The notes beneath the pieces were generated by a model. The model was not told the DNA's origin. It saw nothing but the letters and a program-made list of their open reading frames with translations, and did no database searches. This document shows, one piece after another, positions 51,610 through 61,038 of a stretch of 64,000 nt of DNA. Position 1 is the first letter of the stretch. Each line of letters begins with the position of its first letter. Origin of the DNA: Isochrysis galbana (taxonomy: Eukaryota; Haptophyta; Isochrysidales; Isochrysidaceae); assembly GCA_018136815.1 (NCBI GenBank), contig CM030935.1:6764095-6828094 (forward strand). The letters run 5' to 3'. Both the position numbers and the translations under genes were made by a program.

Positions 51610-51880
51610 AACTAACTTTATAGTTGGTTGCGATGGAGCGCGCCGGCGCGCCTCTCCTCTCGTTCGGGTCCCCCACTGAAGGCGGCCCACCAGCTCCCAT
51701 GCAACAGTCGCTGGCGAAACGACCGCGTCCGCCGTCTGCGGCCGAACAGATGCGCGCGACCCCGGTCGCACCGTCGCACCACGCGGCCCATGGCCCCGGC
51801 CACATCACACACGGCAGCCATGCTGACCCCCCACATGGGGGGCGGCATCGGGCTGGTAGCAATCTAGAAGTGTAGTCTCA
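51610..51880 (+). mobile_element. MERA-type element copy
   Basis: The palindromic end AACTAACTTTATAGTTGGTT (51610-51629), then GCG and the ATG at 51633 of an ORF MERAGAPLLSFGSPTEGGPP to 51875. About 80 percent like the minus-strand copy ending at 20154. Confidence 0.7.
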
Positions 51881-51942
51881 GCTAGCCTGCAACGTGCTGT
51901 GGGACGGCGCGACGCGCGCAGCCAATTAGTAGCCTGTGGAAT

Positions 51943-52430
51943 CTTAGTTGCTCCGTCAGGTGTCAGGTCGTCAGGTCTCGGCGACCTTACACCTCATATC
52001 AGGACCCCTAATCTCAGGTCCTCATATCAGGTTACTAATGTTATAATATGTTAGTGTAACAATAGCAATGAGAAATCTAATGGCTAATGGTGTTATTTAG
52101 TTTTAGTACAGAGACCTCCTTCCTCCTTCCTGCACTGCGTGTCTGGGCGTCTGGGCTGCTAGTTTTTCTAGGGTGGTGATTATGAAAGGGGGGCCCGGGA
52201 GCTTTCCTCACCCTACATACCTCTTTCTCCTTGTCCTGGGCGCCGCCTGTATATGTGATGTCGTCGTCGTGACTAGGCGATCTCCCGACTCTAGCCGGAT
52301 AGTGCGAACTATTCTTTTTCCTTTGAAAGTTATAATACTTATAAATGCATGACCTAATATCAGGTATCAGGGGTGGTGGACCTTATATCATGATATCAGG
52401 ACCTAATATTAGGCTGATGGAGCAACTAGG
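51943..52430 (+). mobile_element. hAT-type MITE with 8-bp target duplication
   Basis: 488 bp. Ends CTTAGTTGCTCCGTCAG and (inverted) CCTAGTTGCTCCATCAG, flanked by TGTGGAAT at 51935-51942 and 52431-52438. The terminal 100 bp on the left and 80 bp on the right are shared with 48254-48704, but the central 300 bp are different and lack an ORF. Confidence 0.88.
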
Positions 52431-52439
52431 TGTGGAATT

Positions 52440-52890
52440 GATAGCTTTTTTTTGACGTCTAAAGGCCAAAGACAGCTTTCTTCTTTGCACGGAGGACTAG
52501 AAAATGGAAAATTAGGCAGAAGGAAGAATTTTGAGCTCTATCTAGCTCTAGACCGCCCGTTCTTTTGGCTGCTAGTATACTCAAGATCTAGTCTAGACCA
52601 GCACCGGCCTCAACTATCTTTAAAAAAGTAGGGTCATGGCATGACGTCACATGGAGCGCGCGTCGCTCCCCTTCTGTCGCATCCAGAGCACTATTTTATT
52701 TACATTTACTCGAGGCGGATGCGGCGCTAGGCCCAGGCGGAAATATTCAAGATATTTCGCGGGATATTTGGGCGAATATGGCCCAAAAAATATTTCGCAT
52801 ATTTTGCGGAATATTTGAGCTGCTCAAGCAACGAGATCAAAAACAAAACCCCCTTTTCAACAAGAAAATCATTAGAAAGGCATGGCCGGC
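52440..52890 (+). other. Intergenic, AATATTT-rich, no gene
   Basis: 52740-52815 has repeated ATATTTCG/GAATATTTG words. Nothing coding. Confidence 0.4.
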
Positions 52891-52892
52891 GG

Positions 52893-53160
52893 CTGTCAGA
52901 GCAAGGCTGATCTCACTCTTGGAGATTGCCTGCGAGGGCGCGCCGGCAGCTAGCGCGGAATGCGGTTCTTGGTGGGAGCTCATGGAGCTTTCCTCGGGGG
53001 TGACTACGGGCATGGTGATCGACGCACGACGCACGACGCACGCACGGAGCACGGAGGGCGCGGAAGTGTGGAAGGAGGCTTGTGGGAGGTGGTGGCAGGC
53101 GACTGGGGGTGGCTCAGGCGCGTGCTTGGCTTGTATTGACTCGTTGACTCGGGGTATAGA
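52893..53160 (-). pseudogene. Gypsy element Gag start and leader, second copy
   Basis: About 95 percent identical to 10047-10304 (the Gag N terminus MPVVTPEESSMSS and its leader). It is cut at both sides: at 52892 by unrelated sequence and at 53160 by a GGTCAAACA repeat. A fragment only. Confidence 0.85.
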
Positions 53161-53162
53161 TA

Positions 53163-53352
53163 GGGCGGTCAAACAGGGGCTTTTTAACGACTAGTAAGGG
53201 TTGGGCTGCATTTTTGACCGTGGCGCGATGCCCACTAAAAAACCTCCCGGGGGGGCTACCTGACGCTACGAAAATCTTCGCCAAGAAATGGTGCGATTCG
53301 CCCCCCCTCTCGCCCCCTCCGTCACGCGCCCTCACGCTCTACCCGTAAAGAA
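53163..53352 (+). repeat. GGTCAAACA-family repeat, full copy
   Basis: Starts GGGCGGTCAAACAGGGGC, has CATTTTTGACCGTGGC about 45 bp later (GGTCAAA and TTTGACC are inverted), then AAATCTTCGCCAAGAAATGG followed by TGCGATTCG, and ends near CTACCCGTAAA. It matches the minus strand of 60120-60326 throughout. Confidence 0.75.
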
Positions 53353-53484
53353 TGGGCGAGGAGGTGGTCCAGCCCGTCATTGGCCACTCCCCAACTTCCG
53401 CCGCGCCTCTCGCCGCTTCCCTTCCGTTCCCTCCGTTCCCATCCGAGGCAGTGGTAACCTCGGATCCGTCAGGAGCGCGGAGAG

Positions 53485-53847
53485 ACCCCCACGGAACATC
53501 CTGGGACAGGAGAATGTTTGGGACGAATCTTCCTGCCGTCGGCCGAGGAGAGGCGGACGGAGAGAGAGAGAGAGAGAGAGTCTCGCAGAGCGACTGCAGA
53601 ATGAGAAGTCGACGTCATGCCGGTTTATTACCTTAAACGAGCCAACAATTATAGTAACAGCAAAAACAAAATTCGAATCGCAAATTTCGAGACCAAAATC
53701 TGCAAACCTGGACTTGAGACCATGGGGAATCCGAATCTGTGTGTCTTGTGCGTCTGTGGCAACACGGGGAACTGTTCAATTGCAATTGTGAGCGCGTACC
53801 TTACACGAATATTCATGCCTACAGCCTTCAGATGGGCAGGAATACAA
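53485..53847 (-). repeat. LTR/5' segment of the gypsy element, second copy
   Basis: Matches 11825-12180, with the same outer border (minus TGTTGTATTCC). The flank beyond 53848 has no minisatellite. Confidence 0.8.
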
Positions 53848-54720
53848 CATAGTTCTAATGCGAGAACAAGGAGGGGCTCACGCGACGGCGTTGTGCAAGG
53901 AGACGAGCGCGCAAAGCAGGCGAGGCAAGCAAGAAGAAACACGGCGGGGCATGAAAAGAGCGCGGGTCGGCCGGTCAGTCCTTTTAACCGTAGAGGGTCG
54001 ATTGCGCACGTAGATAGAGGGTCGATCGCGGATGCGACAGAGTACGAAGGTCTGCAATGCGGTGATTTTTTTTGCAGTGGCCAAGGAGTTTTCTTTTAGG
54101 TACACACACCCTCATCGCCATGAGCGCCATGCGCAAGATGCAAGTGCAAGTGTTGCCGACGGCTGCTCTCAAGCAGTGCTGGTAGGAGTAGGAGCAGGAA
54201 GGGGAATGGGAGTGGCTACAGAATAAAACTCCAGTGCCACGTGCGAGGCGAGAATATCAAAAGGTTTATTTTTATTTTTGTTTGTGCCTTGGGATTTGGT
54301 GCGGCCATGTGCGTCGTGGCTTGGCGTGTTGGTACAAGGCTAGTGAGAGTAGCAGTACTAATGCTCAATAACATTATCAACTCGATTAAACATTGCAATG
54401 CCGTGCACAATTGTCACCGAGGGGAGACAAGCTGCCGCGCAGCTATGCAATTAGAGATAGCAAGCTAGAGCCAGGCGTCCCTGCCATCACGCCGTGACAA
54501 GGAAGGGGGAAGTGCCTCTCAAACATACGCTTTCCACTTACCAAAAACGCCCTCTCGACCTCTGCTTTCATCTCCGCAATCCGCGCACCCTCCAAGAAGG
54601 TACAGCGACCATGTCATACAGGTACGATTCTCCCAGTGCCAGCCCATGCATTCGAGCACACGGCCACGGCTGATCAACTATCAATGGTCTTGACCGCTTT
54701 CGAACGGTCTTGGCAGCCGA
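53848..54720 (+). other. Intergenic with dispersed repeat at 54236-54395 (minus)
   Basis: 54236-54395 on the minus strand matches 17181-17260 (ATTGAGCATTAGTACTGCTA) and 48060-48240. The remainder is unassigned. Confidence 0.5.
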
Positions 54721-54724
54721 GGCA

Positions 54725-56082
54725 TCAGGATGGCAGGAGCTGCATCGATGGGGTGCTTTTTGCTATCTCGAGCTCCTCCTCGTTCATGTCGGCCTGAATG
54801 TCGGCGAAGAGGGGCGTGGAAAGATAGCGCTCGCCCGTGTCAGGCAGCATCGCACATATCACTGAGCCCTTGGGGGCCTTCTTGGCGGCCTCAAGTGCGG
54901 CGTACAAAGTTGCGCCGCCTGAGATACCGGTGAGGATGCCCTCATTGCACGCGAGCTTTTTGGAACACTGGATCGCGTCAACGCCCGGTACTGGAATCAA
55001 GTCGTCCTGCAGATTCTCGGGGGCAGACTCGAGGACGTGCGGGACAAAATCAGGCGCCCAGCCCTGAATCGGGTGCGCCTTGAAGGCAGGATGCGAAGCA
55101 GCTGGCGATAAGTCGGGCTTGCGCTCGGTCTTTATCCCGCTCGCAAGCATCGCCGCGTCTGCCGGCTCCGCAAGCACGATTTTGATGTCTGGCCGCTTCG
55201 CCTTGAGCGCCTTGCCCGCGCCGTGGTAGGTGCCACCAGTGCCATAGCCAGTGACCCAGTAGTCGAGCCTCTTGCCTGCGAAGTCGTTCAGAATCTCGGG
55301 GCCAGTGTGCGCCTCGTGGTACTTCCAATTGGCCTCATTTTCGAACTGGTGGCAAAGGAACCAGCCATGCTTCTTGCACAATTCCTCGGCCTTCTCCACC
55401 ATACCGGTACCCTTGCCTGTCTTGGGCGTGATGATGACCTTGGCGCCAAGGAAGCGCATCAGCTTCCGCCGCTCGACAGAGAATGGTTCAGCCATGCAGA
55501 TGACACACTTGTACCCGCGCTGCGCGCACACCATTGCGACGGCAATGCCCGTGTTTCCCGAGGTGGCCTCGACTACGGTGTCGCCCTTCTTAAGCAGCCC
55601 CTTGGCCTCGGCGTCCTCGATGATTGCGATCGCCAGCCGGTCCTTGACCGAGGAGAGCGGGTTGAATGACTCGCACTTGACGTAGAGTTCAACGTCATAT
55701 GGGCATGTTCGCTTGCTCACCTTGACCACGGGCGCTGCAGGAGGAGAGAGGGAGAATGGATGGGAGAGGCTGGGGGCAAGGGGAAGGGGACGGGTGTGGG
55801 GTGGACAGGGGTGACGGGCGCTGAGATGTCAGAGGAAGACGAGCATGGCTTGGAGCGAGGTGTGCAGCGAGAGAGGTGTGGGCCTCGATAAAAAAGGGAG
55901 AGGGAGAGGGAGAAAGAGAGGGATAGGAGGAGAGGGAGAGGGAGCGGGTGGAGAGAGAGGGAGGGGGAGAGGGAGGGAGAGGGGCGCTCACTGTTTCCGA
56001 TGGTCTTGGTCACATCCTCGTAGAGCTCGCCTCGCCCGGGCGCGGCCGAGAAGCATCGGGCCAAGGCGGCGAGGAGCACCAT
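54725..56082 (-). CDS. Cysteine synthase (O-acetylserine (thiol)lyase)
   Basis: Two exons: 56082-55992 and 55734-54725 (366 residues). The intron (257 nt) is AACA|GTGAGC to CTGCAG, phase 1, and restores IGNTPVVKVSK. It makes cysteine from O-acetylserine and sulfide using PLP. Visible motifs: NPLSSVKDRLA with the PLP lysine, EATSGNTGIA, GYGTGGTYHG (phosphate-binding GTGGT), and the C-terminal ILTGISGGA and LPDTGERYLSTPLF. All are intact. The N terminus MVLLAALARCFSAAPGRG may be a short organelle or signal leader, and the ATG at 56082 is the first in frame. The family's usual length is 310-390. A cystathionine beta-synthase assignment is less likely because no CBS regulatory domains are present. 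Confidence 0.95.
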
Positions 56083-56300
56083 CCGACGGAGCGAGAGAGG
56101 AGAGCGGGGCACAGAAGGAGAAGAGGAGAGAGAGAAGTAGGCGTCTAGGCGAGAGAGAGAGAGAAAAAAGATCCCCCCCTCTTCTTCCTCTCTCTCTCTC
56201 CCTTCCTTCTCTCCCTCTTCCTTTCTCCTCTCTCCCTCTCTCTCCCTCTCTCTCTCTCGTCTCCGGTCGCGAGAGCGACCGCTTGATGAGAGGATGAGAG
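56083..56300 (+). repeat. CT/GA microsatellite upstream of cysteine synthase
   Basis: (GA)n at 56110-56165 and (CT)n at 56180-56260. A similar GA-rich tract fills the intron (55850-55980). Confidence 0.8.
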
Positions 56301-56511
56301 GCTGTCAGAGTTTTCTTGTTGTCCTAGTTTAATCCTAGTGCTCAGGGGCGGTGCCCCTCACCGGCGTACCGGAGCCCCTCCCCCGCGATGGCGATGGAGG
56401 TGTGCGCGCGCGTGTGTGCGGTTGGCGCATGGCTCGTCCGGTGGATGTGGCTAGGGATGCTAGCCAACAAGACCTCTTACAAGACTACAATTTCTAACGT
56501 GGTACTCCTAC

Positions 56512-56640
56512 GGCGAGGTCAAACAGTAGTGTTTTTATTAGGGGTAAAAAATGACCATGACCATGATAGAGGTGGGGGAGAGTGGATTGAAAAAAAAACT
56601 CTTGTTGATCCGGAGGCCCACATTTTTTTATCGTCGGACC
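56512..56640 (+). repeat. GGTCAAACA-family repeat, divergent copy
   Basis: GGCGAGGTCAAACAGTAGTG then TTTTTATTAGGGGTAAAAAATGACC follows the family layout with substitutions. Confidence 0.5.
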
Positions 56641-56679
56641 GGGGGAAGATTTCCCCTCGTCCCTCTCCCCGCTCTAATT

Positions 56680-56998
56680 AGCCCGGTCACTCACTCATTT
56701 TAACCACTAACCACTATTTCCCACCTCCCCTGGGTGTCCAAGGATTCCTTAGGGTCCCCCCCTACCTGCCCTGGCAACTCCCTCCCCCCTCCGAACCACC
56801 CCCTCCCGCCCCACGAAGGGCAATGGCGTCGGTGAGGGACCCCCCTCCCTTCCCCCGCGCGTGGCGGGCTATTTTGGGAGATTGGGGCGGGCGCTCACGG
56901 GAGTGAATCGGAGTGGTGAATGTAGGGCGCATCACAATAAGAAACGCGGAGCTTCCGCGACGTCCGATCGCCCGCGATCGGCCGAAGAATGGCCTGGA
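56680..56998 (+). repeat. 310-bp direct repeat, copy 1 (upstream of histone H4)
   Basis: From AGCCCGGTCACTCACTCATT to GGCCGAAGAATGGCCT the sequence repeats at 63376-63690 with only a handful of differences, plus a 7-bp ACCACTA duplication here. It spans the region just 5' of the H4 gene, so it may carry part of the H4 promoter or be a transposed copy. Confidence 0.9.
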
Positions 56999-57102
56999 GG
57001 TGGTGGCCATGCAGAGCCCAGAGCTCTCGCGAGCAGGGTGGGGGGTCACTGGTAGGTCGCACACGCTCATACTGACCCATCCTGGCCCCTCGTACCGCAG
57101 GA

Positions 57103-57627
57103 ATGCCGCGATTCGATCCGGCCCGACGCCCAGGGCCAATGGTCCGCTCCAACCTGGGCAAGGGCCCCGGTCGCCGTTTCTCCGTCGGCAAGGGCCCCCC
57201 CCGCCCTTCCTCCTCGGGCGCGGGTCCCTCGGGCGCGGGTCCCTCTGGCGCGGGTCCCTCTGGCGCCGTCCCCCCCCGCCCCTCCTCCTCGGGCGCCGGT
57301 CCCTCGGGTCCCCCGGCGCGGGTGCCTCCCCCCGTCTACAGCCGTGGCAAGGGTCCCTTGGTGGTTCACCGCCGCCGGGTGCTTCGCGACAACCTGCGCG
57401 GCGTGACGAAGCCGGCGATTCGCCGCCTCGCGCGCCGGGGTGGCGTGAAGCGCATGTCGGGGGCGGTCTACGAGGAGACGCGCGGCGTGCTCAAGGTGTT
57501 CATGCAGAACGTGCTTCGCGATGCGATCACCTACACTGAGCACGCGAAGCGCAAGACGGTCGTGGCGCAAGACATCGTATACGCGCTGAAGCGCCAGGGC
57601 CGCAACCTCTACGGGTTTGGGTGTTGA
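57103..57627 (+). CDS. Histone H4 variant with long N-terminal tail
   Basis: 174 residues, where normal H4 has 103. From about residue 84 the H4 core is clear: [80 protein letters not shown], ending GC in place of GG. The tail before it has two SVGKG/SRGKG-like pieces separated by about 50 residues of Ser/Gly/Ala/Pro repeats (SGAGP units). The usual GLGKGGAKRHRK is replaced by [11 protein letters not shown], so the equivalents of Lys12 and Lys16 appear lost. The core shows a few conservative changes (I to L/V, L to A). The ATG at 57103 directly follows an acceptor-like CCGCAG, so a 5' UTR intron is possible. It packages DNA in nucleosomes and may be a specialised variant. Confidence 0.93.
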   Translation: MPRFDPARRPGPMVRSNLGKGPGRRFSVGKGPPRPSSSGAGPSGAGPSGAGPSGAVPPRPSSSGAGPSGPPARVPPPVYSRGKGPLVVHRRRVLRDNLRGVTKPAIRRLARRGGVKRMSGAVYEETRGVLKVFMQNVLRDAITYTEHAKRKTVVAQDIVYALKRQGRNLYGFGC

Positions 57628-58085
57628 GTTGCTTGTGTGCACTCTTCTGGTCGGTGTGCCGCTGCGGTAAAGTATCGCAAGGAATGGAGAAGGGAGTCTA
57701 TCTGCGTTGGGATTCGGATGAGTAGACCGTGATGAACTAGCGTGCATGCAAATGCTGCTTTGCTGGGTACAAAGGCTAGGCCGAAGTGTCTATGCTCAGG
57801 TGTCTGCGTCTGTGGTGAAATGGTGTTTTGTGTCCGCTTAGCGTTTTCGCACATAACGTTATATACTCCCCCACCCCTAGCTTGCCCCATTGAGACTTGC
57901 CACGACGCCCTCTCCGTAAAATACAAACACTAACACGACGTTACGAGGCCTTCCCAAACGACGAGGGAGTCTCCCCAAACACAAACACACCGCGATGCAA
58001 TTGGACTCCTAGCCCAGGAGAAACCTTGCCTAGCCCGGAGCTCGACCAACCAAGATCTACCCCGAGCCCGGGCGTGATTGTTTCG
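57628..58085 (+). other. Convergent intergenic region; repeat at 57775-57862
   Basis: Lies between the 3' ends of H4 and the LRR gene. 57775-57862 repeats 19610-19705 (TAGGCCGAAGTGTC to ACATAACGTTA). No stem-loop of the animal histone type was recognised. Confidence 0.55.
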
Positions 58086-59261
58086 TTACGTGAAGAGGCC
58101 ACCTGGGGCTAGCACACCCCCGAGCAAGTTGATGGCGCGCGGCGTGAGGGCGTGGTCGTGCATGTAGAGGGCGGTGGTATGCCGAGAAAACGCATCCATG
58201 AGCTCCTCTGTCACGTCTTGGTCCCGCATCCCGGTGGCGCTGATGTCGAGCATCCACAGTTCGGGGGAGGTGCGTAGTATCTGGGCCAAGTGGGCGCCCC
58301 CCCCCTCCATGAGCGCGGGGTTCTCGGCGAGGGCGAGCGAGCGGAGGCGGGGCATGGGCGCGCCCGCGAGGGTCCGCAAGCCGGCGCTGGTGATCTGGTT
58401 CTCCTGCACGTGCAGGAGCTCGAGCGGGTGGCAGGCGGGCGCGAGGGCCTCGACGCCGCGGTCTCCGAGGCCGGTCTGCCCGAGTCGGAGCTCGCGGAGG
58501 GCGCGGGTGTCGCGCAGCAGCCACGCGAGGCGTTGGGCGCCTTCGTCGCGGAGCGGGTTGTCGGCGAGGGTGAGGCTCCGCAGCCGTGCGAAGGCGCCAT
58601 CTGGGAACACGGTGAGGTGGTCCACGGTGAGCTGGTTGCTCTGCATGTCGACGGCCTGCGCGGCGCCTGGGAGCGCGCGGGCGAGCGCCTGCAGGTCTTC
58701 GGGGCGCGGGTGGGTGGTGGCCATGTGCAGTTGCTTGAGGGCGGTCATCGAGGGGAGGACGAGGAGCGAGCCCCTGGGGACCTGCGAGACGTGGAGGACT
58801 TCGAGGGTGCTCGCCATGGGCTCGAGGAGGCGGCTCATCTGCGCGGCATCGACGTTCCACCGGCTGAGGTCGAGCGAGCGGGTCCCCCGCGCGTGCTCTC
58901 GGAAGCGCGGGTCCCGGAGGCGCCCTCGAATGGCTGCGTCGAAGCGCGCATCGGTGCCGAGCCTCTTGGCGGTGGCGACCTTCGCCCAGAAGCACTTGGG
59001 CATGCAGCCTTCTTGGAACCCGCGCAGGAGCGCCTCGGCGGGCTGGTCGACCTCCTCGACGAGGAGCACCCTGAGGTTGGGCCAGTCGTGCGCGGAGATG
59101 GTGAGCTTCTCGACGTGGACTTTGGTCTGGAGGACGATCTGGACGGGCTCGTCGGCCGTGTCCTGCGTGTGGAGGAGCGCCTCTTGCGGGTCGAAGCGGT
59201 ACTCGCCGTGGCGGCCGAGCAGGGCCCAGTAGCCCTTGGTCCGCACCCACGGGACGTCCAT
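58086..59261 (-). CDS. Leucine-rich repeat protein (RNI/NLRC-like repeats)
   Basis: 391 residues, single exon, ATG at 59261 after a C-rich leader. From about residue 125 there are repeated LRR units of the ribonuclease-inhibitor type: LDLSRWNVDAAQMSRLLEPM, LEVLHVSQVP, LKQLHMATTHPRPEDLQALA, LRSLTLADNPLRDEGAQRLA, LRELRLGQTGLGDRGVEALA, LELLHVQENQITSAGLRTLA, LRSLALAENPALMEGGGAHL and LWMLDISATGMRDQDVTEEL. The N-terminal 120 residues have no known domain. LRRs form a curved protein-binding scaffold, and the partner and role are unknown. No kinase, NB-ARC, signal peptide or membrane segment was found. Confidence 0.85.
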   Translation of the reverse strand: MDVPWVRTKGYWALLGRHGEYRFDPQEALLHTQDTADEPVQIVLQTKVHVEKLTISAHDWPNLRVLLVEEVDQPAEALLRGFQEGCMPKCFWAKVATAKRLGTDARFDAAIRGRLRDPRFREHARGTRSLDLSRWNVDAAQMSRLLEPMASTLEVLHVSQVPRGSLLVLPSMTALKQLHMATTHPRPEDLQALARALPGAAQAVDMQSNQLTVDHLTVFPDGAFARLRSLTLADNPLRDEGAQRLAWLLRDTRALRELRLGQTGLGDRGVEALAPACHPLELLHVQENQITSAGLRTLAGAPMPRLRSLALAENPALMEGGGAHLAQILRTSPELWMLDISATGMRDQDVTEELMDAFSRHTTALYMHDHALTPRAINLLGGVLAPGGLFT

Positions 59262-60119
59262 GGTGGAGGGAGGGGGAGGGGTGTACCCAGAGGCCAGAGG
59301 GGGGTAAAATGCGCGGGTCGAATCTGACAGCGTTCCGCGTGAGGGGGGAGGGGGGAAAAGAAACAACTTTCTGGAGGCGCTGCACCACTTGGCGGGGTGG
59401 GCAGCTCGGCCGGTGTGCTTTCCCCAGAGAATTGTTTGTTTCCCCCCCCCTACCCCTTCACGCGGGAGGTTGTCGCGCTCGCCCAGACGCCTCGAGGTGC
59501 AGCTCCTCTGGTGGCCGTGCAGCGCGACGGGCCGGCCGCGACCGGGCACCGGCAGCGCGCCCGGTCGCCTCCGAAAGTGCGGCACTCGGGCCCATCGGCG
59601 GGTGACGTTAGCGTAGTTGTCGGGGCCACACATGGCCGACTACGGCGCGATGTGCGCGGGCGGCGGCGGCGATTGGCGTGGCTGCAAGGGCGGCACCTTT
59701 GCATATGGTGCCTGCTGAGCCATTCTGTCCCAGTGGGTGGCCAAGAAAGCACCGAATAATAATAATAGTGTGGCTACCCAAAAAGAAAACAAGCATTAGC
59801 TGGCCCTCTTTTGACGGAACGCGACTTATGATTTGTGCTTTATTGGGTGGTGAGTTCCCGCCAAATGCGCCGTGAGGCGCTTTGGCGCAAGATCTTGGGT
59901 TTTTGTGCTCGCTGCAGCGTAGAGAGAGCTACGACGTGGCCCGTCCTGAGGCCGTCCTGCCATGCATGTGGGAACATGTATGTTGTGTGAAGTGTTGGAA
60001 CAATGCGCTATTCAGAAATCATATCATCATCATATTATAGAGAGAGGTGAAGGTGAAGGGAGGCGTAGATATTATAGATACATTATACATATAGGAACCG
60101 ATAATCCCCTCGCGAGCGC
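59262..60119 (+). other. Intergenic with repeat at 59778-59826
   Basis: Upstream of the LRR gene. The block AAAAGAAAACAAGCA to TTGACGGAACGCGACTT at 59778-59826 repeats 19710-19765. No gene. Confidence 0.5.
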
Positions 60120-60326
60120 GACCGTAAATATTTTACGGGTAGAGCGTGAGCTCGCGTGACGGAGGGGGGTAGAGGGCAGTCGAATCGCACTATTTCTTGG
60201 CGAAGTGCTTTTTGAAGTGGCAGGTGGCCCCCTTGCAGGGTTTTTTGCATCGGGCATCGCGCCACGGTCAAAAAAGCAGCCCAACCCTTACAAGTAGTTA
60301 AACAAGCCCCTGTTTGACCGCCCTAC
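60120..60326 (-). repeat. GGTCAAACA-family repeat, full copy (inverted)
   Basis: The minus strand starts TAGGGCGGTCAAACAGGGGC and runs through TGCTTTTTTGACCGTGGCGC and TTCGCCAAGAAATAGTGCGA to CTACCCGTAAAATATTTACG, matching 53163-53352. Confidence 0.75.
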
Positions 60327-61038
60327 TAGCTCCATCGCCGCCTGCGACTGTGACTCCGTAACTTACCAGTTGAAATCCTTGTCCACCGAAAACAAGGGGC
60401 CACGATTTGGACAATAAACAACACACTCATGAATAATTCATGCTCCATTGGAAGTTGGAGTGTGAAAACGGAATGATTCGCATAGATCTAGCCGTCCGTG
60501 AGGCTTGCGACGTTTTGCAACGCAAGCTTGTTTTCGCTTCTATTACTTATGGACGAAGCGTTTCAGTACGTCGTAGTGTAACTGCGCGTCCTAAGCGCGC
60601 GTGCGCATGCAGGCTGTCGCGAGACGATTTCGACAACCCTTTGCATGCTTCAATCGTCCGCTTGTCGGGCGTCTCAGTTTTCCCCGTGCTATCAGGTTAG
60701 CAACTTGTGAGCTTATAGCCATGAATGCACGCCGAGTCTCACGCTGCCTACTTCCCTTTCGAGGTTGGTGCGCCGTTCCTTTTGGCTTCTATGTTGGAGG
60801 AGTTTGGTGTGGGTGAGCATGATGTTAGCGTAACATCGTTGCCCACCTGTTGGACGAGCAAATGATTGCATGCCTTTTCGATGCATGCTGCCTTTATGCT
60901 CAGTCCTACCGAGGATTCCGGAGCATGGGTGTGGCTCGTGTGGCGCACGTCAAGCGGCTTCTTGCATGGCGAGCTATGATTTGTAGGACACAAGCGCAAT
61001 CTTGCTGATTGCAAGCGAGCAGCTGCCCTGAGAGCGGA
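60327..61038 (+). other. Intergenic, no gene recognised
   Basis: Downstream of the TPR-Kelch gene. Only short open frames. Nothing identified. Confidence 0.4.

Noticed and set aside
58174-59327. Two long plus-strand frames opposite the LRR gene
   Set aside because: Shadows caused by high GC. The minus frame has regular LRR motifs.
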